Assembly (NCBI GenBank): GCA_905221615.1
Contig: CAJNDT010000967.1
Coordinates: 43,564 to 107,563 of the forward strand
DNA: 64,000 nt
Direction of reading: 5' to 3'
Source of the DNA: Symbiodinium sp. CCMP2592
Taxonomy: Eukaryota > Sar > Dinophyceae > Suessiales > Symbiodiniaceae
In this document: positions 1 through 12,305 of the stretch, piece after piece
Layout of the letters: each line of letters opens with the position of its first letter
How positions within the stretch are numbered: position 1 is the stretch's first letter
Notes under the pieces: model-generated
Seen by the model: only the letters and a program-made list of their open reading frames with translations
The model's database searches: none
Told to the model about the DNA's origin: nothing
Translations under genes and position numbers: made by a program

Positions 1-1500
1 ACTGCTGAGAATCAGACTTGGTTCCGACGCTTGCGCCTTCTGAGTTCCACGTGGTAGCTTGGCAGCAGCCCATGGATCCAAACCTGTAAAGGGCTCATAT
101 TGTGGTCTATCTAGGACCTAGATCTGTTCTCGGTAGACTGCACTTGTGCCTGACACCCAGGGATCCTCCTCCTGCTGGTGACGGGGTACAGACTTCCTGA
201 GTGAAGTCGGAGCCGTGTGACTATGTGGAACCGTGACAAGCCGAGTTGTGTCGTTGAGGATGCTCTCTCAGCTAGGATGGCACATGCTGGGAATGAGACT
301 TGGCTGGCCTTCCTTCGTCACAAGGCTTGGGCTCCGCAACGGCCGACCGCACCTTTGCTCAAACCAGCGGGATCTTGATGCGGACTCATGAGAACATGCT
401 GATCTGCCTCTCCGAAATCCGGGTGATTGCGCACGAGTCCATGCTGACAGAAACTGCCGTGCACCACGCTATGGAAACTGGCACCGCGCAGTTATACCCA
501 AGACTGTCCTCTAAGAAGGGTTCAGACAGTAAAAATACTGGACGACTGCACTGCATACGTAGCCTCGCCAGGCAGTCGAGGTCAGCACCAGAATCCGGAC
601 TTGCGGTTGCGCCGCATCTGATTGGCCTTGCGATTCACAGGTCTGCGTCCATGCGAATTTCGGCTACTGCGGATTGTTCAGTGAACTTCGATGCTGGATG
701 CCAGCACGAGGCCTGTGACTTCTTCAGGGAGATCCTGGCTCGAAGCGCACAAAGCCGCAGCACGCAGACTCAGAAGTTCAACGGTGTCTGCGATGCGCGA
801 TGGTGGCCACACTTTCGACCTGCAGCCCGACCCAAGAAACGGCCTTGAAACCGCACTGTATTCATGCCCTTGGGCAGAGATCTGTTTTTGCTCGCGAACA
901 TCATGTCAGAACGTGGGTCAGCTGAAACTCTGTCCTCGAGAGAAGCAAACCTTTACACGGCGCTCATGGCCTGCCCCGACTGTCTGCTGATTCCCTTGTC
1001 CTCTACGGACGCTGCCATCGCAGGCTCGATCCGAAGAAAGACGCAAGGAGCACAATGCCCGAAAATACCAACAGCAGTCTCGGGAGATTCTGCTTCGGCG
1101 GTTCGCGATCTTGTGCTTGCACTTGTTGGCCTCGGGTTTCTGCCTGCAGCGCAGATGGACAGCATTGGAGACCAGAACTTTCTCAACCCAACAGCGACAA
1201 CATGTGATGTCACAGAGCAGCTACTAGGAAACTAGGAATTCCCAAGCAGGCTTTGAGCATTGAAGCTTCTGAACCCCTAGCCCTAGCTTGACTCTTGCTT
1301 GCTTTGCTTCGTCGATGTTCCAGCTGGCTCGCATGCTCGCGAGCTTTGAAGACGGCCACCCTTCTTGTCGTCCCCACATGTTCTAACCCAACCCTCTTCG
1401 CAGTATGGACGCTTTCCGTTTCGTTATCGGCTGGTCATGTTAAATATGAAGAAGCTACTATAAGAGGGGCCAGCCGGTCGCCCCAGCGGTGCTACAAGCA
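1..1500. other. No convincing gene
   Basis: Mixed-composition host sequence. Open frames here are short, overlap on both strands, and none shows a recognisable domain or sustained protein-like composition. Part could be intron or 3' flank of the UBE2J-like gene that ends at 1579. Confidence 0.5.
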
Positions 1501-1516
1501 CTTACACGTTGCCATC

Positions 1517-1518
1517 AC

Positions 1519-1565
<47 letters not shown>
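1517..1565. repeat. (CA)n microsatellite
   Basis: Uninterrupted CA dinucleotides lie immediately 3' of the UBE2J-like stop codon. Open frames across it are low-complexity artefacts. Confidence 0.95.
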
Positions 1566-1570
<5 letters not shown>

Positions 1571-1578
1571 ACACGTTT

Positions 1579-2169
1579 CTACCGGCCGGCCTGATCCGTT
1601 GTTCCGGTAGTCTCGGATGCTTCTGCCGATGCAGTGGCATCTGCAGCCAGTGAAAAGCAACCATCCCCACTTCGCTTGCACTCATCACAAAACTCGGGGA
1701 AGAGTTGGCGGAATTCTGGCCGGGCAGTGTTGAACGCGAAGGATGCTCGGGCATAATCCCGACGCTTGCCTTCCGATGTATGCATGCCACCCGTTGTGCG
1801 TGGCTCACTTGGGTCCAGCATGAACGAGACCAGACCCACGAGAATTGATTCAATTCGCCAGGATGGATTCCAGCTCTCTGGGTGAAAATCCGACATGCTC
1901 AAACACAACCTCGTGTTGATATCAAATCTGCCAGATGGAGTGAGCATGTAAATGGCTGGCGGCTTGAGCGGATATTCTCGTGGGAACACTAGTTTCCCTT
2001 CGTAAACACCTCCACGGTAAGGTGTCTCCGCTGGCAGGTCATGCAAAACGAAATTCCACACCAAAATATTTGTTTCAGATGGCCTGGCGACAATATGCGG
2101 GATTTTAGGCGACTGCTGGATGATGGCATACTCACGCCGGAGTCGGGTCAGCGCTGCCTTCTCAGCCAT
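1579..2169 (-). CDS. Ubiquitin-conjugating enzyme E2, UBE2J/Ubc6-like
   Basis: Complete intronless frame of 196 residues. The N terminus (LRREYAIIQQSP) and the UBC core are typical of the J class of E2 enzymes. VWNFVLHDLPAETPYRGG is followed by VFPREYPLKPPAIYMLTPSG and then NTRLCLSMSDFHPESWNPSW. Cys89 in TRLCLS is the expected thioester cysteine. J-class enzymes use this SDFHPxxWNP signature instead of the usual HPN arrangement. In other eukaryotes the family passes ubiquitin to ER-associated degradation substrates and carries a C-terminal membrane anchor. Here the tail after the core is short, rich in Ala/Thr/Glu and lacks a hydrophobic anchor, so the protein may be soluble or truncated. The ATG at 2169 was chosen because family similarity begins within about 10 residues of it. 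Lack of introns fits retroposition, common in dinoflagellates. Confidence 0.9.
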   Translation of the reverse strand: MAEKAALTRLRREYAIIQQSPKIPHIVARPSETNILVWNFVLHDLPAETPYRGGVYEGKLVFPREYPLKPPAIYMLTPSGRFDINTRLCLSMSDFHPESWNPSWRIESILVGLVSFMLDPSEPRTTGGMHTSEGKRRDYARASFAFNTARPEFRQLFPEFCDECKRSGDGCFSLAADATASAEASETTGTTDQAGR

Positions 2170-5100
2170 GGCAACAGCAAGGAGTCAGTTGAGCTGGATG
2201 CAAGACAATGTGAGTAGGCTGCACTTGGAAGATCCGACTTCACCGCATTTTTCGCAGCCGTTGGGCAAGCTTGGGCACACACTTGGATACTGGGCTGGGC
2301 ATGTCTGGAAGAAAGAACTGGCACTGAAGCCAAAGCAGCCAGCACATAGAGTCCATGCAGAGCAAGCTCATGAAGCGTTTCGACACTTATTACGGGCATA
2401 GGCATAGATGCACCAAGTTTCTGAGCACCAAACTTCTCCTGTCTGACCGGCCTCCGAAATCAAGAGACCAAGTGGCCGAAGACAAATCGCATCATTGGCC
2501 TGTCAGCTCCTTCTGACGAATGAGCACCTGTGCATGACAAACGACTGGTTTTCGTGGTTGTGTGTTCGCGCGTGCACGCACGCGTTTTTCGGCAGAAACG
2601 GCAATGTGCTATGTGGCATCTTCCCTCTAGTCATCCAGCAAGTCGGCTTGAGCATAAGCCGTGTGCAAAGTCACATCATGTCAAACAGTCTCGCTCGACA
2701 TTGAAAGCCTCATCCTCTTCAGCATCGAGTCTTTCCTGAGCAACTTACAGGGTAAGTGAGGGTCACGTGCCTCATCGAGCGTGCTGGGGCAGGAGCCTGT
2801 AGGTCTTCAGGCCAAGCGCTACCTCGTTTTATCGAAACTGTGAGCTCATCTGTGCCCTCAGGCAGCGTCCTCTTGGATGCAGGCTTGAAGTCGCAGTGCT
2901 AACATCGCTGCTGCCACAGAAGATGGCCCGGCCCTAATCCAGACGACAAATGACAGACTCGCACGAAATCGCACAGCTCGCCGAGTTCAAAGGGCTGTGG
3001 TCTTTCTTCTTGCTTTCGACGGCTCTGAACTCACCGTGCCTATTGCCGTTCCCGTTTTGCCGGCTGCTTCAAGCAAGAAATCTGCTCAAACATGCTCAAA
3101 CCAAAAGACAATTAACTGGGGCCAACGCGTTCATTGGGCAAGATCCAGGCCTCCCTGGATCTGCGCTCGGGCGTGCCCCTCCGCTGTAGAGATATGTGCC
3201 CTCCTACTATGAATGGCAGAGCCACATGGCCGTACATCTTCTGCTTCCGAGGAGCGGAAGGGACAGCCAACCCGCGCAGGGCGTCCCTTTCCTTGCACGA
3301 ATCTGCCTCGTACTCGTTCCTTATTGCCCTTCCGTTGGTCATTCTTCGCATTGCTCTGGGGCAAGGAGAAGGGGCAGTCCGCCCTCTCCGCAAGGCTCGT
3401 CCGAGCGGCCCCATCCACGATTTTTGGCTGTACGAAGACTTGTTTGAGTTGCGCAACCAACAGGGGATCAGCTGAGCTTGTTTTTTTCCTGAGTCTCGCG
3501 GCCGGCGCCTTTCTGAGTGTTTTGTCAGGCCACCCCACACCCCAAGCCCTTTCTCCGAGCCAGTGCGCCCAGCTTAGCATCCGGGTGAGGCTCCGACGTT
3601 TCCGTTGGGCCAGAGTGCACCCGAGGCCACCCACTCACTGACTCACTGCGAGGGTTTAGGGGCGGTCTGAAGGCCTACGTTTAAGTGGCCCGCGCTCTCT
3701 TTTCCTCTCTGTGGGGTTGGCTCCATGCTCAGCCCTGCACCGTCTCAGCTGGGCGCAAGGCCGCAGCACCTCAAAATTACATCCGAGGAACTCCCGTCAC
3801 CAGGTACCGACCTTGTCTGAGCTTCTAAGCACCTCTGGGCACCTGACCGTCACCTTCCTCCTGTGTCCAATCAGCTTCATATTCAACCTCTATGTTGAAG
3901 CTCCTTGGGAAATGGGGCGAAGGCCGTAAGCAGCACACACATTGACATTGCAAGCGCATGCTGGCGCTGGCTTATTGGTTGCAGTTCTCGGGTATGCAGA
4001 ACAGCCCTGATTCTGATCAAAAAATCCCAGTACTCAGGCTCAGCCACACGATGCCGTGCATGAGCAGTGCGAAGCTGAGGAACAGTCGTGTTTTGTGCAG
4101 TGCCTTCCTGGGAAACAGCCGGTCTAAGAGTGCTTGGCTCAAAGAGAAGAACAGGCCGTGCAGATCATCACGAGGCACCAAAGCAGCAAGGGTCCTCTTC
4201 CTCTTTCACTGCTCGCATCCGGCTGCCAAGGTTTCCTTTCAGACCGCGAGACGTGTTTCTGCAAGCAGAAAGATACAGGAATTCCTTGCGAGACCATGCT
4301 TTGCTAAGCGATGCGCTGCGACTCCTCGGACGCTCCTCACAGAAGTAGACATGCCCATGGCAGATGGTAAGCTTTGATGCAAAAGCCTTGCCTGCGGATC
4401 GAAGGGAGCCAAAGATGTTTTCGGCACGCTTGCCAGTGTTGCGCCGGCAGCCTGGGAATAAGGATGGGGTCTGCCAGTGAAAAGCCTGTGCGTCTAAGGC
4501 TGAGGGTCCTACAAGCAGCTCCAGCTCAAGCAACATCTTGGCCTCATCTTCAGATAGTCCACGGCCTGGCCACTTATTTAATTACATAAACGTTCTGATA
4601 GAACGTTTAAGTAAAACTATATCGGCTGTCAAATCTTGACAGGTGCACAGTCCGTCATGGAAGAGGGCGAACAGTCAGTGAGCTTGTGACAGCTGCAGGA
4701 AGCGGAGCTTATTCAACCAAATCCCAGTGCAGCAAACCGTAGACATGTGTGTTTTTGCCCACGGCATGAAATTGTAGAATTCTTTGTCCTGACCAAGTCG
4801 TTATGTGCAGCCTTGTGAGTATGCTGGGGCAGCCGAGTTGACACTGCACATGGCACTCTCGCTTTTCCCGATGTCGCTCGGATCATCGAGACGTCGGCAC
4901 CGCCTGAATGTGGTAAGATCTGAAATGTTATGTGGCTCTAGATCTCTCGCAAATGTCGCAGGAGGTCCTGGTCAACGGAAATGAGAAGCATCGGTGAGGA
5001 TGGCTGTGACGGGCTGAAACAGGTCCTGTGGAAGCATGTAAGAGACGAGTGGTTTTGACAGATGCGGGTTGGGACGAGCGTCCAAATGGGTGCTGATCTT

Positions 5101-5560
5101 CGCTCATTGTGGAAACCAGCCTACATCATTGCCCTTGCATGCAGTACCAGACGACTGCAGCCAAGGTTCTCCGTCTTGACAGCCAAGCCCCGGGAGCGTG
5201 CTATCTCCTGGTCACAGTGTTTGCGATGCTCAGAACCTTTAGTTCATCTCGTCCCACTCTGGCTCCAAGCTTCCATCACAGAAAGTAATCTGCAAGGCCA
5301 GCGAGCTTTTTTGTTACCTCTTCAACCAGCGATGTCCCCACAAAACGCCACCTAACGACAGCAACTGAGCCATGACCAAACGAACCAGCCTCGCTTCAAG
5401 ACCCACACCTCGTCTGCGCTGCTATCACACTGCGCTTGGTTGGTACATGCTGCTCCTCGAAGTACGACACGGAGCCAAGCTGGCGCCTTTCTATATTGTC
5501 TGGCTCCTTAGAAGACACAACCGCTACTGGTATCTTGAAGCTGGTCAGCTGGCTTTCACT
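2170..5560. other. Host region without a resolved gene
   Basis: I see no conserved domain on either strand. Overlapping frames of 60-170 codons at 3.1-3.6 and 4.0-4.5 kb are present on both strands and look like chance frames. The part near 5.0-5.5 kb may contain terminal exons or 3' flank of the methyltransferase-like gene to its right. Confidence 0.4.
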
Positions 5561-5579
5561 GCACCAAGGAGCCATAAGA

Positions 5580-6671
5580 AGAGCAGGTCCGGCGAAGTGA
5601 ATGATCAGGTCCACGAGCCAAGCGACGACTTCCTTGTCATACCTGCTGCCGTTCTACATGTTTGGATGACCCTCTTTTTTGATGCAGGCTTGCTTGACCC
5701 TCTTAAAGGTGGAATCAAGAAAGGCAAGCCACAGAACGTCTGCCGCAGCTATCATGCCACCGAAGGGTGGTGGCCAGCTATCTTTGTCTGACCAATCGAA
5801 AGCTGCGGTGGTCCTGGCTTGTCGGATCAGATGGCGGCAGGTAGAGCCTTCGCGAGTAATATTTGCCTTACCAACTTCGGTCGAGGCACACCCTGTCTGC
5901 AACACCATTTCGTTGGGCAGACTGCTTCCTCATCAGCTATGCGCAAGAAGCAGGTGCATGCCGCATGCCCTCATTGACTCATGCCAAGACCTGATCCAGC
6001 CAAGCAGCGAAAGCTCCAAAACCTGATATGCAAAAGGATTCAGTTTGTGTGCGGAGCCTGCATCATCTCAACTATTCGCAGTGACTCGTAGTGCGAACAT
6101 GAGGCCAGCGAATCCCTGTCGCTGATCAGCACTTTGGGTGCCCCAAGCTTGGCAGCAGCAATGCCTGCCGCATCGTAGCTACGCGGTCGTGCTGATGTCG
6201 TCTTCCGTCGATCTCAAACCCGGCAAGCCACGATCCCCAGCAAAAACCATCCGTCATGGCGTGCACGTACCGTTGTGCAGAGTCGTTGCAAAACATTGGG
6301 AAATGCTTCTGGGGCTTCCTGCTCAATCGGAAACCTTACGGACTTGAGCATCTGTACGATCTGCATGTGCCGTAGAAGTGATACTGAAGCATGTGTGATG
6401 GCCAATGAGGCGCTCAGGTTATCAAGATGGCCTGCTAGCCCAAGTCCGGCTCCAATCTCACACAGGCCGCGCCCTTGCCAAAGCTCTTTCCTGCGTATGC
6501 ATGCAGGTGAAGATGCATCGCAGTTGGCTGGTGGCAACCGAGAAAAAGGATGGCAGACTGCCTCTGCAAGAGGATTTCTGCAAGAACTTGCTCTGCTGGC
6601 CTCAACACCACATTGAAGTCGTTTTGTCGAAGCTCTAGCCTTTCATGACTCAAATGCAGAGGTAGCGCCAC
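5580..6671 (-). CDS. Protein lysine/N-methyltransferase-like gene (Methyltransf_16/METTL21 type), multi-exon
   Basis: Minus-strand exon pieces join into a seven-beta-strand SAM-dependent methyltransferase. About 6671-6562 encodes LRPAEQVLAEILLQ, matching the helix before motif I. 6490-6432 encodes GRGLCEIGAGLGLAG, a clear motif I for SAM binding. About 6164-6060 encodes IAAAKLGAPKVLISDRD, motif post-I with its acidic residue. About 5825-5730 encodes FDWSDKDSWPPPFGGMIAAADVLW, which matches the D-W and (A/S)DV(L/V)(Y/W) segments. About 5650-5580 encodes YDKEVVAWLVDLIIHF. The junctions 6562/6490 and 6432/6164 keep the frame and both use GC donors (AG|GCAGTC and AG|GCCATC) with AG|G acceptors. 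Members of this family methylate lysines on chaperones, elongation factors and similar proteins; the substrate here is unknown. Start and last exon are not resolved, and an upstream exon may lie at 6643-7035. Confidence 0.7.
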
Positions 6672-7035
6672 ACGATGTCCGAAACAGTGCCGGCGCCAGC
6701 TTCAACTTCTCTTGTAAATCTGCTGATATCGAGGACCTGGTGTCGCTGAGATATTGTGCTTTCCAGCCGTGCATTAAACTTGAGGCCCAAGCATATGCTG
6801 GGATCACCAAATCTATGGCCGCTTCTCCGAGGCTAAACCTTTGCTCGGCTGTCTCGCTAAGGAGGACTTTCCTGGCATCGTTCATGGATGGGTCCTGCCA
6901 GGTTGGCGAAACCAAAACCTTAAGATACGCCAAGATAGCACATGTGTGCTCAAATCTTGTCCTTGCCCAGCCGTTGTTGCCTTCGTTGCTCCTCTCTTGA
7001 AACACGGCGCGTGCCGGCTGCAGGCGCTGCTCCAA
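6643..7035 (-). CDS. Possible 5' exon of the methyltransferase-like gene
   Basis: Open minus-strand frame with protein-like, low-bias composition (FEHTCAILAYLKVL, AAIDLVIPAYAWASSL) directly upstream of the methyltransferase exons and on the same strand. No domain is recognised. It could be the N-terminal part of that protein or an unrelated exon. Confidence 0.35.
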   Translation of the reverse strand: MEQRLQPARAVFQERSNEGNNGWARTRFEHTCAILAYLKVLVSPTWQDPSMNDARKVLLSETAEQRFSLGEAAIDLVIPAYAWASSLMHGWKAQYLSDTRSSISADLQEKLKLAPALFRTSCGATSAFES

Positions 7036-7139
7036 ACCCTTTTGCTCGGCCTTTCCTTGCTCACAGAAAGCTCATGTTCATGCACATTCATACAGGCATA
7101 CAGACATTCATGCATACACAGAGCTTGGGTATGTACATG

Positions 7140-9580
7140 TGCATAAAAAACTATATAACGGCTAGCATATAAGATTGTTGATGTATTAAACATAGACAGA
7201 GTGCATGCTGCCTACATGAAAAGAAAGCGGCCAGGCTGCTTGACCGGCTTTGAAGGTTTTGTTCTCGGAGGTCCAGGATCAAAACCGGCAGCTGCCCAAC
7301 CACAGCACGTCACTGCAGTCAACACACCGGCCTCAGTCAAATGGCACAATCACATCTTCCATCGTTATCAACCCTCCGAGTAACCGAGGCCATCACTGCC
7401 AATAGAAGGTTCCGTCGTCGCGGTATCATGCTAAAGTCTTTGTGCAGGAGCTGGTCAAAACAACAGTCACGTGAGATCCGGCGTTGAACAATCGTGCTAC
7501 AGTACACTGCTACGCCAGCATGCTGTGGAGGCGTCGCTGAATCTATTCTCGCACGTTCCAGTCTGCTCCCTATATGCAGGCAGCATCGCTGTAAGATTTA
7601 AGTTCATGAAGCACCAATCACTCACGATGTCCAATTCGAATCCGTTGATGCTTTGGCAGCTGCAATCACCCATGCATCAGTTCCAAAGCTTGCTTGCGAT
7701 GCAGAATGGCGGGACAGTCTCCTGTCATAACGGATCCGACGTCAATACCGCATCAGGCAGCTCGCACTTCTTTGCATACTTGGCCAGTAAGCTGCTCGGA
7801 AATGATCACACTGCATCACCCACCCAGCAGTAAACATCGCGACAAGCCAACGGACAAGCACAGAGATCTGTGACTCCGCAAGACGGCCAAGGATTTCGAC
7901 GTCCGTCCGTACCCGACCATGTGTTCATGTTGCATCCCCTTCATCTTTGTGCTTGAAGTTGGCACCCCGGTGCAACGAATTTAGCCTGTACAGTGGAGGC
8001 ACTCAGCCAAGGCCCGCAGCGCTGCAGGGTTCATAGCTTGGCTCCATGAGGTCAACCTCAAACAGGCAACACTGCGCGAGCACTTCTGCCTGGATGTGCA
8101 CCTGACAGTGCCAGCCTCCAGCGTCAAGCTTTTGACGCTTTCCAGAAGCATCCACGGAAGGATCCTGATCTGAGGCTTCGTACATAGGCCAAGCACGAAG
8201 ATTGTCCACACCGACCAGAATTACCCCGCCAGACCTGCATGGAGCGGTGTCTGGCCGTGTCCTGCCTGACCGAGGTTTTTCGGAAACAGCCAACCATCCC
8301 AAAGGAAAAGAAGCTAGTTGGATGTCACCGTGTGACCTGGCCTGGGGATCACCAGTTCCGGCTTTGCCTCATCGAACGATCTCTTTCTGTCTTTGGGGCT
8401 TGAAGGGCGGCGCATTGCTGCTTCCGCTGCCTCTGTCGCTCTCATCCCTTCGGAAATTCTAGTTACATGTCGACACTATCGCCGGCACAATGCAGGAGTT
8501 TCTCTGCGTTTCCACTACTAATAACTGTGATGCTTCCTGCTTCCAAATTCCTGCTTCCTGTTGATCTGCAGAGGAATCTGCAGTAATTCGCATGGGTTGC
8601 AACACAGAGAGCAATCCAAGATATTGCCACACAGCTTCTATCAGCGTGGCCTGGAAAGCCGAAGCAGCAATCGTCTGGGTGGCCAGGGCATCTCGCGGGA
8701 ATGCAGGCAGGCCACGCATGCCTTGCACATGCACCCGCTCGTCGCACTTGCAACCGAAAGCGAGATCATGCAATCGCTCGGGATGGTATGTCTATCACTG
8801 GAGTCACGGGAGCAGCCGGGCCTGCTGGGGGGACCGCTCGAAGTCTTTCTGCGGACAGGTCCTCGCTGCTCGCTGCGCCGAAGCACAGCGCTCGAAAATC
8901 TGTGGCAATGAGTCAACTATGTCAACTAGACGGCGGTGTTGCCTTGTTGCCGTGGTATTGAGTCCGTGGATGGCGATGCCTCTGAAGCTCCAGGGGCCAG
9001 GGAGGCCCTGATGCAATCTTTCGCGATATCAGACAAGGACGAGGCGAGAGAAAGGAGTATCCTTGAGCTTGCGGGCGGCCCCTGGCCGGACAGAGACTCC
9101 GCGGTCCAGAATCGGCCACCGGCTACTTCACCGTGAGCGTCAGAGCACGAGCCTTCTCACGTCGTCATCATCAGTAAGCCCGAAATCGATGCTGCTACTC
9201 CTGAGTTTCGACTGGATATGGGGCGTCAAGCTGTGGGACCTTGACGACAATCAAGCGCAACATGCAAGTGCAGCAGATTGCAATACCATGAAAAGCAACA
9301 ACAAGCCAGGGCTCTGCCCGTCGCTCTCTTCAACAGCTTCCTTGGCTTCCTTGGGTGCCTGGCGCGGAAGCATTGCAGGAGTCAATCTTTGACCCGATCC
9401 CCAGCTTTGACGACGAATCGCGTTCCCCCAAGGCAGTGGTCGTCTGCTGTTGCTTGGCTGAGCATCAAAGCGGTTGAGCGAATGACAAGCTTCGTTCAGC
9501 ATTGAAAGAGATGTTGCCATTGCTGTATGAAGTACGGCTTGCAGCGAGCAACCGGGCAGAACACTGTGGGCGTCTAGCCG
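7140..9580. other. Host region; possible isolated minus-strand exons
   Basis: No gene can be assembled. Two minus-strand stretches look more protein-like than their surroundings: 8003-8302 (GGVILVGVDNLRAWPMYEA, then VHIQAEVLAQCCLFEVDLM) and 8459-8773 (TIAASAFQATLIEAVWQYLG). Neither shows a recognisable family. They could be exons of one minus-strand gene. The remainder is featureless by eye. Confidence 0.3.
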
Positions 9581-9584
9581 CGGA

Positions 9585-9715
9585 ACCCAACCGAACCGAA
9601 CCGCAGGAACTGAACCGCGAACCCAACCCTTCACACAAACCGAACTGAACAGAATTATGCCACAAACCGCACCGCAACCGCCAGCACATCATGGGTGCGA
9701 GGGTCCCGATTGAAA
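9585..9715. repeat. AACCG-rich repeat flanking the satellite block (left)
   Basis: Irregular AACCGAACCG and CGAACCCAACC motifs. A similar AACCG-rich tract occurs on the other side of the satellite at 11275-11395, so the satellite is bracketed by related sequence. Confidence 0.5.
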
Positions 9716-9835
9716 CAAAAACCCGCAATGGTGGCATCCTCATGAGAAGGACCCTAAAATCAAAAGGAGGTCAGACCTGACAATGGGACTACGGTAACCT
9801 CGTGGCCTCATGACTTCCCGGCCTCACGGCCGAAA

Positions 9836-10265
9836 GGAAATAGACAATTTGAGAACAAGGAGCAAACCGCTCAAAAAGAACTAGACTTGAGAATACGAGA
9901 AAACGTGGCAAGCCAAACAAAACGAAGAGAAATTGATAGAAAGGAGCAAACCGCTCGAACGAGACTGAAAGAGACTAGAGTACTTGAGAACAAAAATCAA
10001 ACCGCTCACAGAAAATGGGAAATGTGAGAACACCGAGCAAACCACTCAAAACAGACTAGAGCATTTGAGAACAAGGAGCAAACCGCTCGATTAAGACTAG
10101 GGAATTTGAGAACATGGAGCAATCGCTCGAAAAAGGGTAGAGAATTTCAGAACAAGGCGCAAACCGCTCGAAAGGGACTAGACAACTGACTAGACAACGT
10201 GAGAACACCAAAAGCGAACTGCTCCAAAGAGGTTGGAACGATTGAGAACAAGGAGTAAAACGCTC
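9836..10265. repeat. About 50-bp satellite, left arm (forward orientation)
   Basis: Degenerate tandem copies of a unit containing GAGAACAAGGAGCAAACCGC followed by TCGAAAGAGACTAGAGAATT-like sequence. About eight copies read in this orientation before the strand flips near 10270. Confidence 0.85.
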
Positions 10266-10274
10266 CAAACACAA

Positions 10275-11215
10275 ATTCTCTATTCTCTTCGGAGCGGTTC
10301 GCTCCTGGTGCTCTCATGTTCTAGTCTTTTTCGAGCGGGTAGCTCCTGGTTCTCAAATTGTCCAGTCTCTTTCGAGTGGTTTGCTCCTGCTTCTCAAAAT
10401 ATCTAGTCTTTTTCGCGCGGTTTGCCCCGTTCTGATTCTCTAGTTTCTTTCGCGCAGTCAATTTCTCTAGTCTCTTTCAAGCGGTATTCAAGCCATTTGC
10501 TCCTTGTTCTCAAACTTTCTAGCCCCTTTCGAGCGGTTTGCTCCTTTGCTTCAGATTCTACAGTCGAAAGCTCTCTGTTCTCAATTTCTTGACTCACTTT
10601 CGAGCGGTTTGCTCCGTGTGCCCAAACACTGTAAGTTTTTTCAAGCGGTTTGCTCCTTGTCCTCAGATTCCCTTAGTCTCTTTTGAGTGGTTTGCTACTT
10701 TGCTCGAGTTCTTTGGTCCTTCTCGACCGGTTTGCGCCGTGTTCTCAACTTCTCCAATCTCTTTCGAGCGGCGTGCCCTTTGTTCGCGAAGTTCGTAGTC
10801 TCTTTCGAGCGGTTTGCTCCTTGTTCTCAGATTCCCTAGTTTCTTTCGGGCAGGCTCCTCCTTGGTGTCAAACTCTACAGTTTCTTTGGAGAGGTCTGCT
10901 CTTCGTGCTCTTAACTCTTCCACCTATTTTTCCAGCGGTTCTTGGTTTGGTTTCTCAAACCTTCTACGTAGTTTCTTTCGCTTGGTTTGCTCCTTGTTTT
11001 TGATTTCTGTACTCTCTTCCGCACGGTTTGCTCTTTTTGAAACCCATAAGTCGGTTTCGAACGGTTTGCTCTTTGTTCTGAAATTCTCTAGTCCCTTTCG
11101 AGCGGCTTGCTTCTTGTTATCGAATTCTCTGGTATGTTTGGAGCGGCTTTCTCGTTGTTCACAAATTCTCTAATTCGTCTCTTTCGAGCGGTTTGCTACT
11201 CTTTTGTATCTTGAG
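10275..11215. repeat. About 50-bp satellite, right arm (inverted orientation)
   Basis: The same unit continues as its reverse complement (AGTCTCTTTCGAGCGGTTTG then CTCCTTGTTCTCAAATTC) for roughly 18 copies. A short stretch at 11222-11265 returns to the forward orientation. Open frames here are by-products of the repeat. Confidence 0.85.
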
Positions 11216-11274
11216 TCATCAAAAACAAGGAGCAAACCAAGCGAACGAGACTTGTGAATTTGAGACAAGAGCGG

Positions 11275-11395
11275 TAAAAAAAACGCCACGGGGACCAACA
11301 ACAAAGCCAGCCCAACCGCGACTGTGCGAACCGAATCGCACACGAAGAGAACCGCCACGAACCGCCAACCAGTTCCAACCAGATCGCGCGAACAT
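11275..11395. repeat. AACCG-rich repeat flanking the satellite block (right)
   Basis: Tract rich in AACCGCCA and GCGAACCG-like words, similar to the tract at 9585-9715 on the opposite side of the satellite. Confidence 0.45.
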
Positions 11396-12204
11396 AGCCT
11401 AGCATCTGCCTAACATCTTGGACTCAGCAGGCTGGTATTCAGGAGTTGCAAACTTCAACAGCATGGGACAATGACTAGAATAATGACTCGAACCAGGAGC
11501 ACCCAACTGGAAAGTATCTGATTCCAACACATCTGGAAACGTCCACTTGCTAGAAAGCGTGGGGAGTCTAAAGACTCTGCAGGCAACTGAAACTGAATGT
11601 GCTTTCGGGCACGACATTTTACGATTGGAGGCCCGGTTTGAGACTAGTGCTGAACTCAAGACAGCATAGGCCATGAAAAAGTCATAACTCATAAAGTATA
11701 TAATCACAACACAGCACATCATATCAGAATCACAACAGTGGTACTCCCGGAGCTTTCGCCTCAGCCTTCGTGCGCCTCTCCGTAGCCAGGATGAGGCGAT
11801 CCACTGCTTTCTTGCGAAATGCCGTCAAGGCCTTGAGCGGATTTGTCAGGATGCAGTTTCGGGCTGACGGCCACTGTGGCAGCTATGGCTATGACCGTTT
11901 TGCTGATGAAGCTTGCAAAGAATTGCCAAAGTGCACATAAGCTTTCATTCACTCTCTCGCTCCTTTGCGGTTCTATTGGGCGAGATTGGCGTGAATCTCT
12001 TCAGGCGATTTTTGAGGGACACTGTAGCTGCAAACTGACTCTGGTTCGGGACATGCCAACCTAAGTTGAACGACGGTTGTCCAGAACAGTCCTCAAGGGC
12101 GTTTTCCACAGGGCTGGCAATCGTCCGTTTATCCCGACCGTATCCGCGGAATCAAGCAGGCACGCAGGCAGGAGGCAACACCCCTCGCCGGCAGGCGCCG
12201 TAGT

Positions 12205-12305
12205 GGAGACATGAGACGAACTTTGCGAGGAGGGGCTGCAGTGCACATGAGACGAACTTTTTGCATCAGGACTTGTGCAATCGCCTGAACACATGAGACG
12301 AACTA
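12205..12305. repeat. Three short direct repeats ACATGAGACGAACT
   Basis: The 14-base word occurs near 12210, 12246 and 12290, spaced about 36-44 bases apart in otherwise unique sequence. Function unknown; it could be remnant tandem duplication. Confidence 0.7.

Noticed and set aside
10056-11405. Set of similar Phe/Ser/Leu-rich frames that looked like a repeat protein
   Set aside because: They follow the roughly 50-base satellite, shift frame between copies and appear on both strands.
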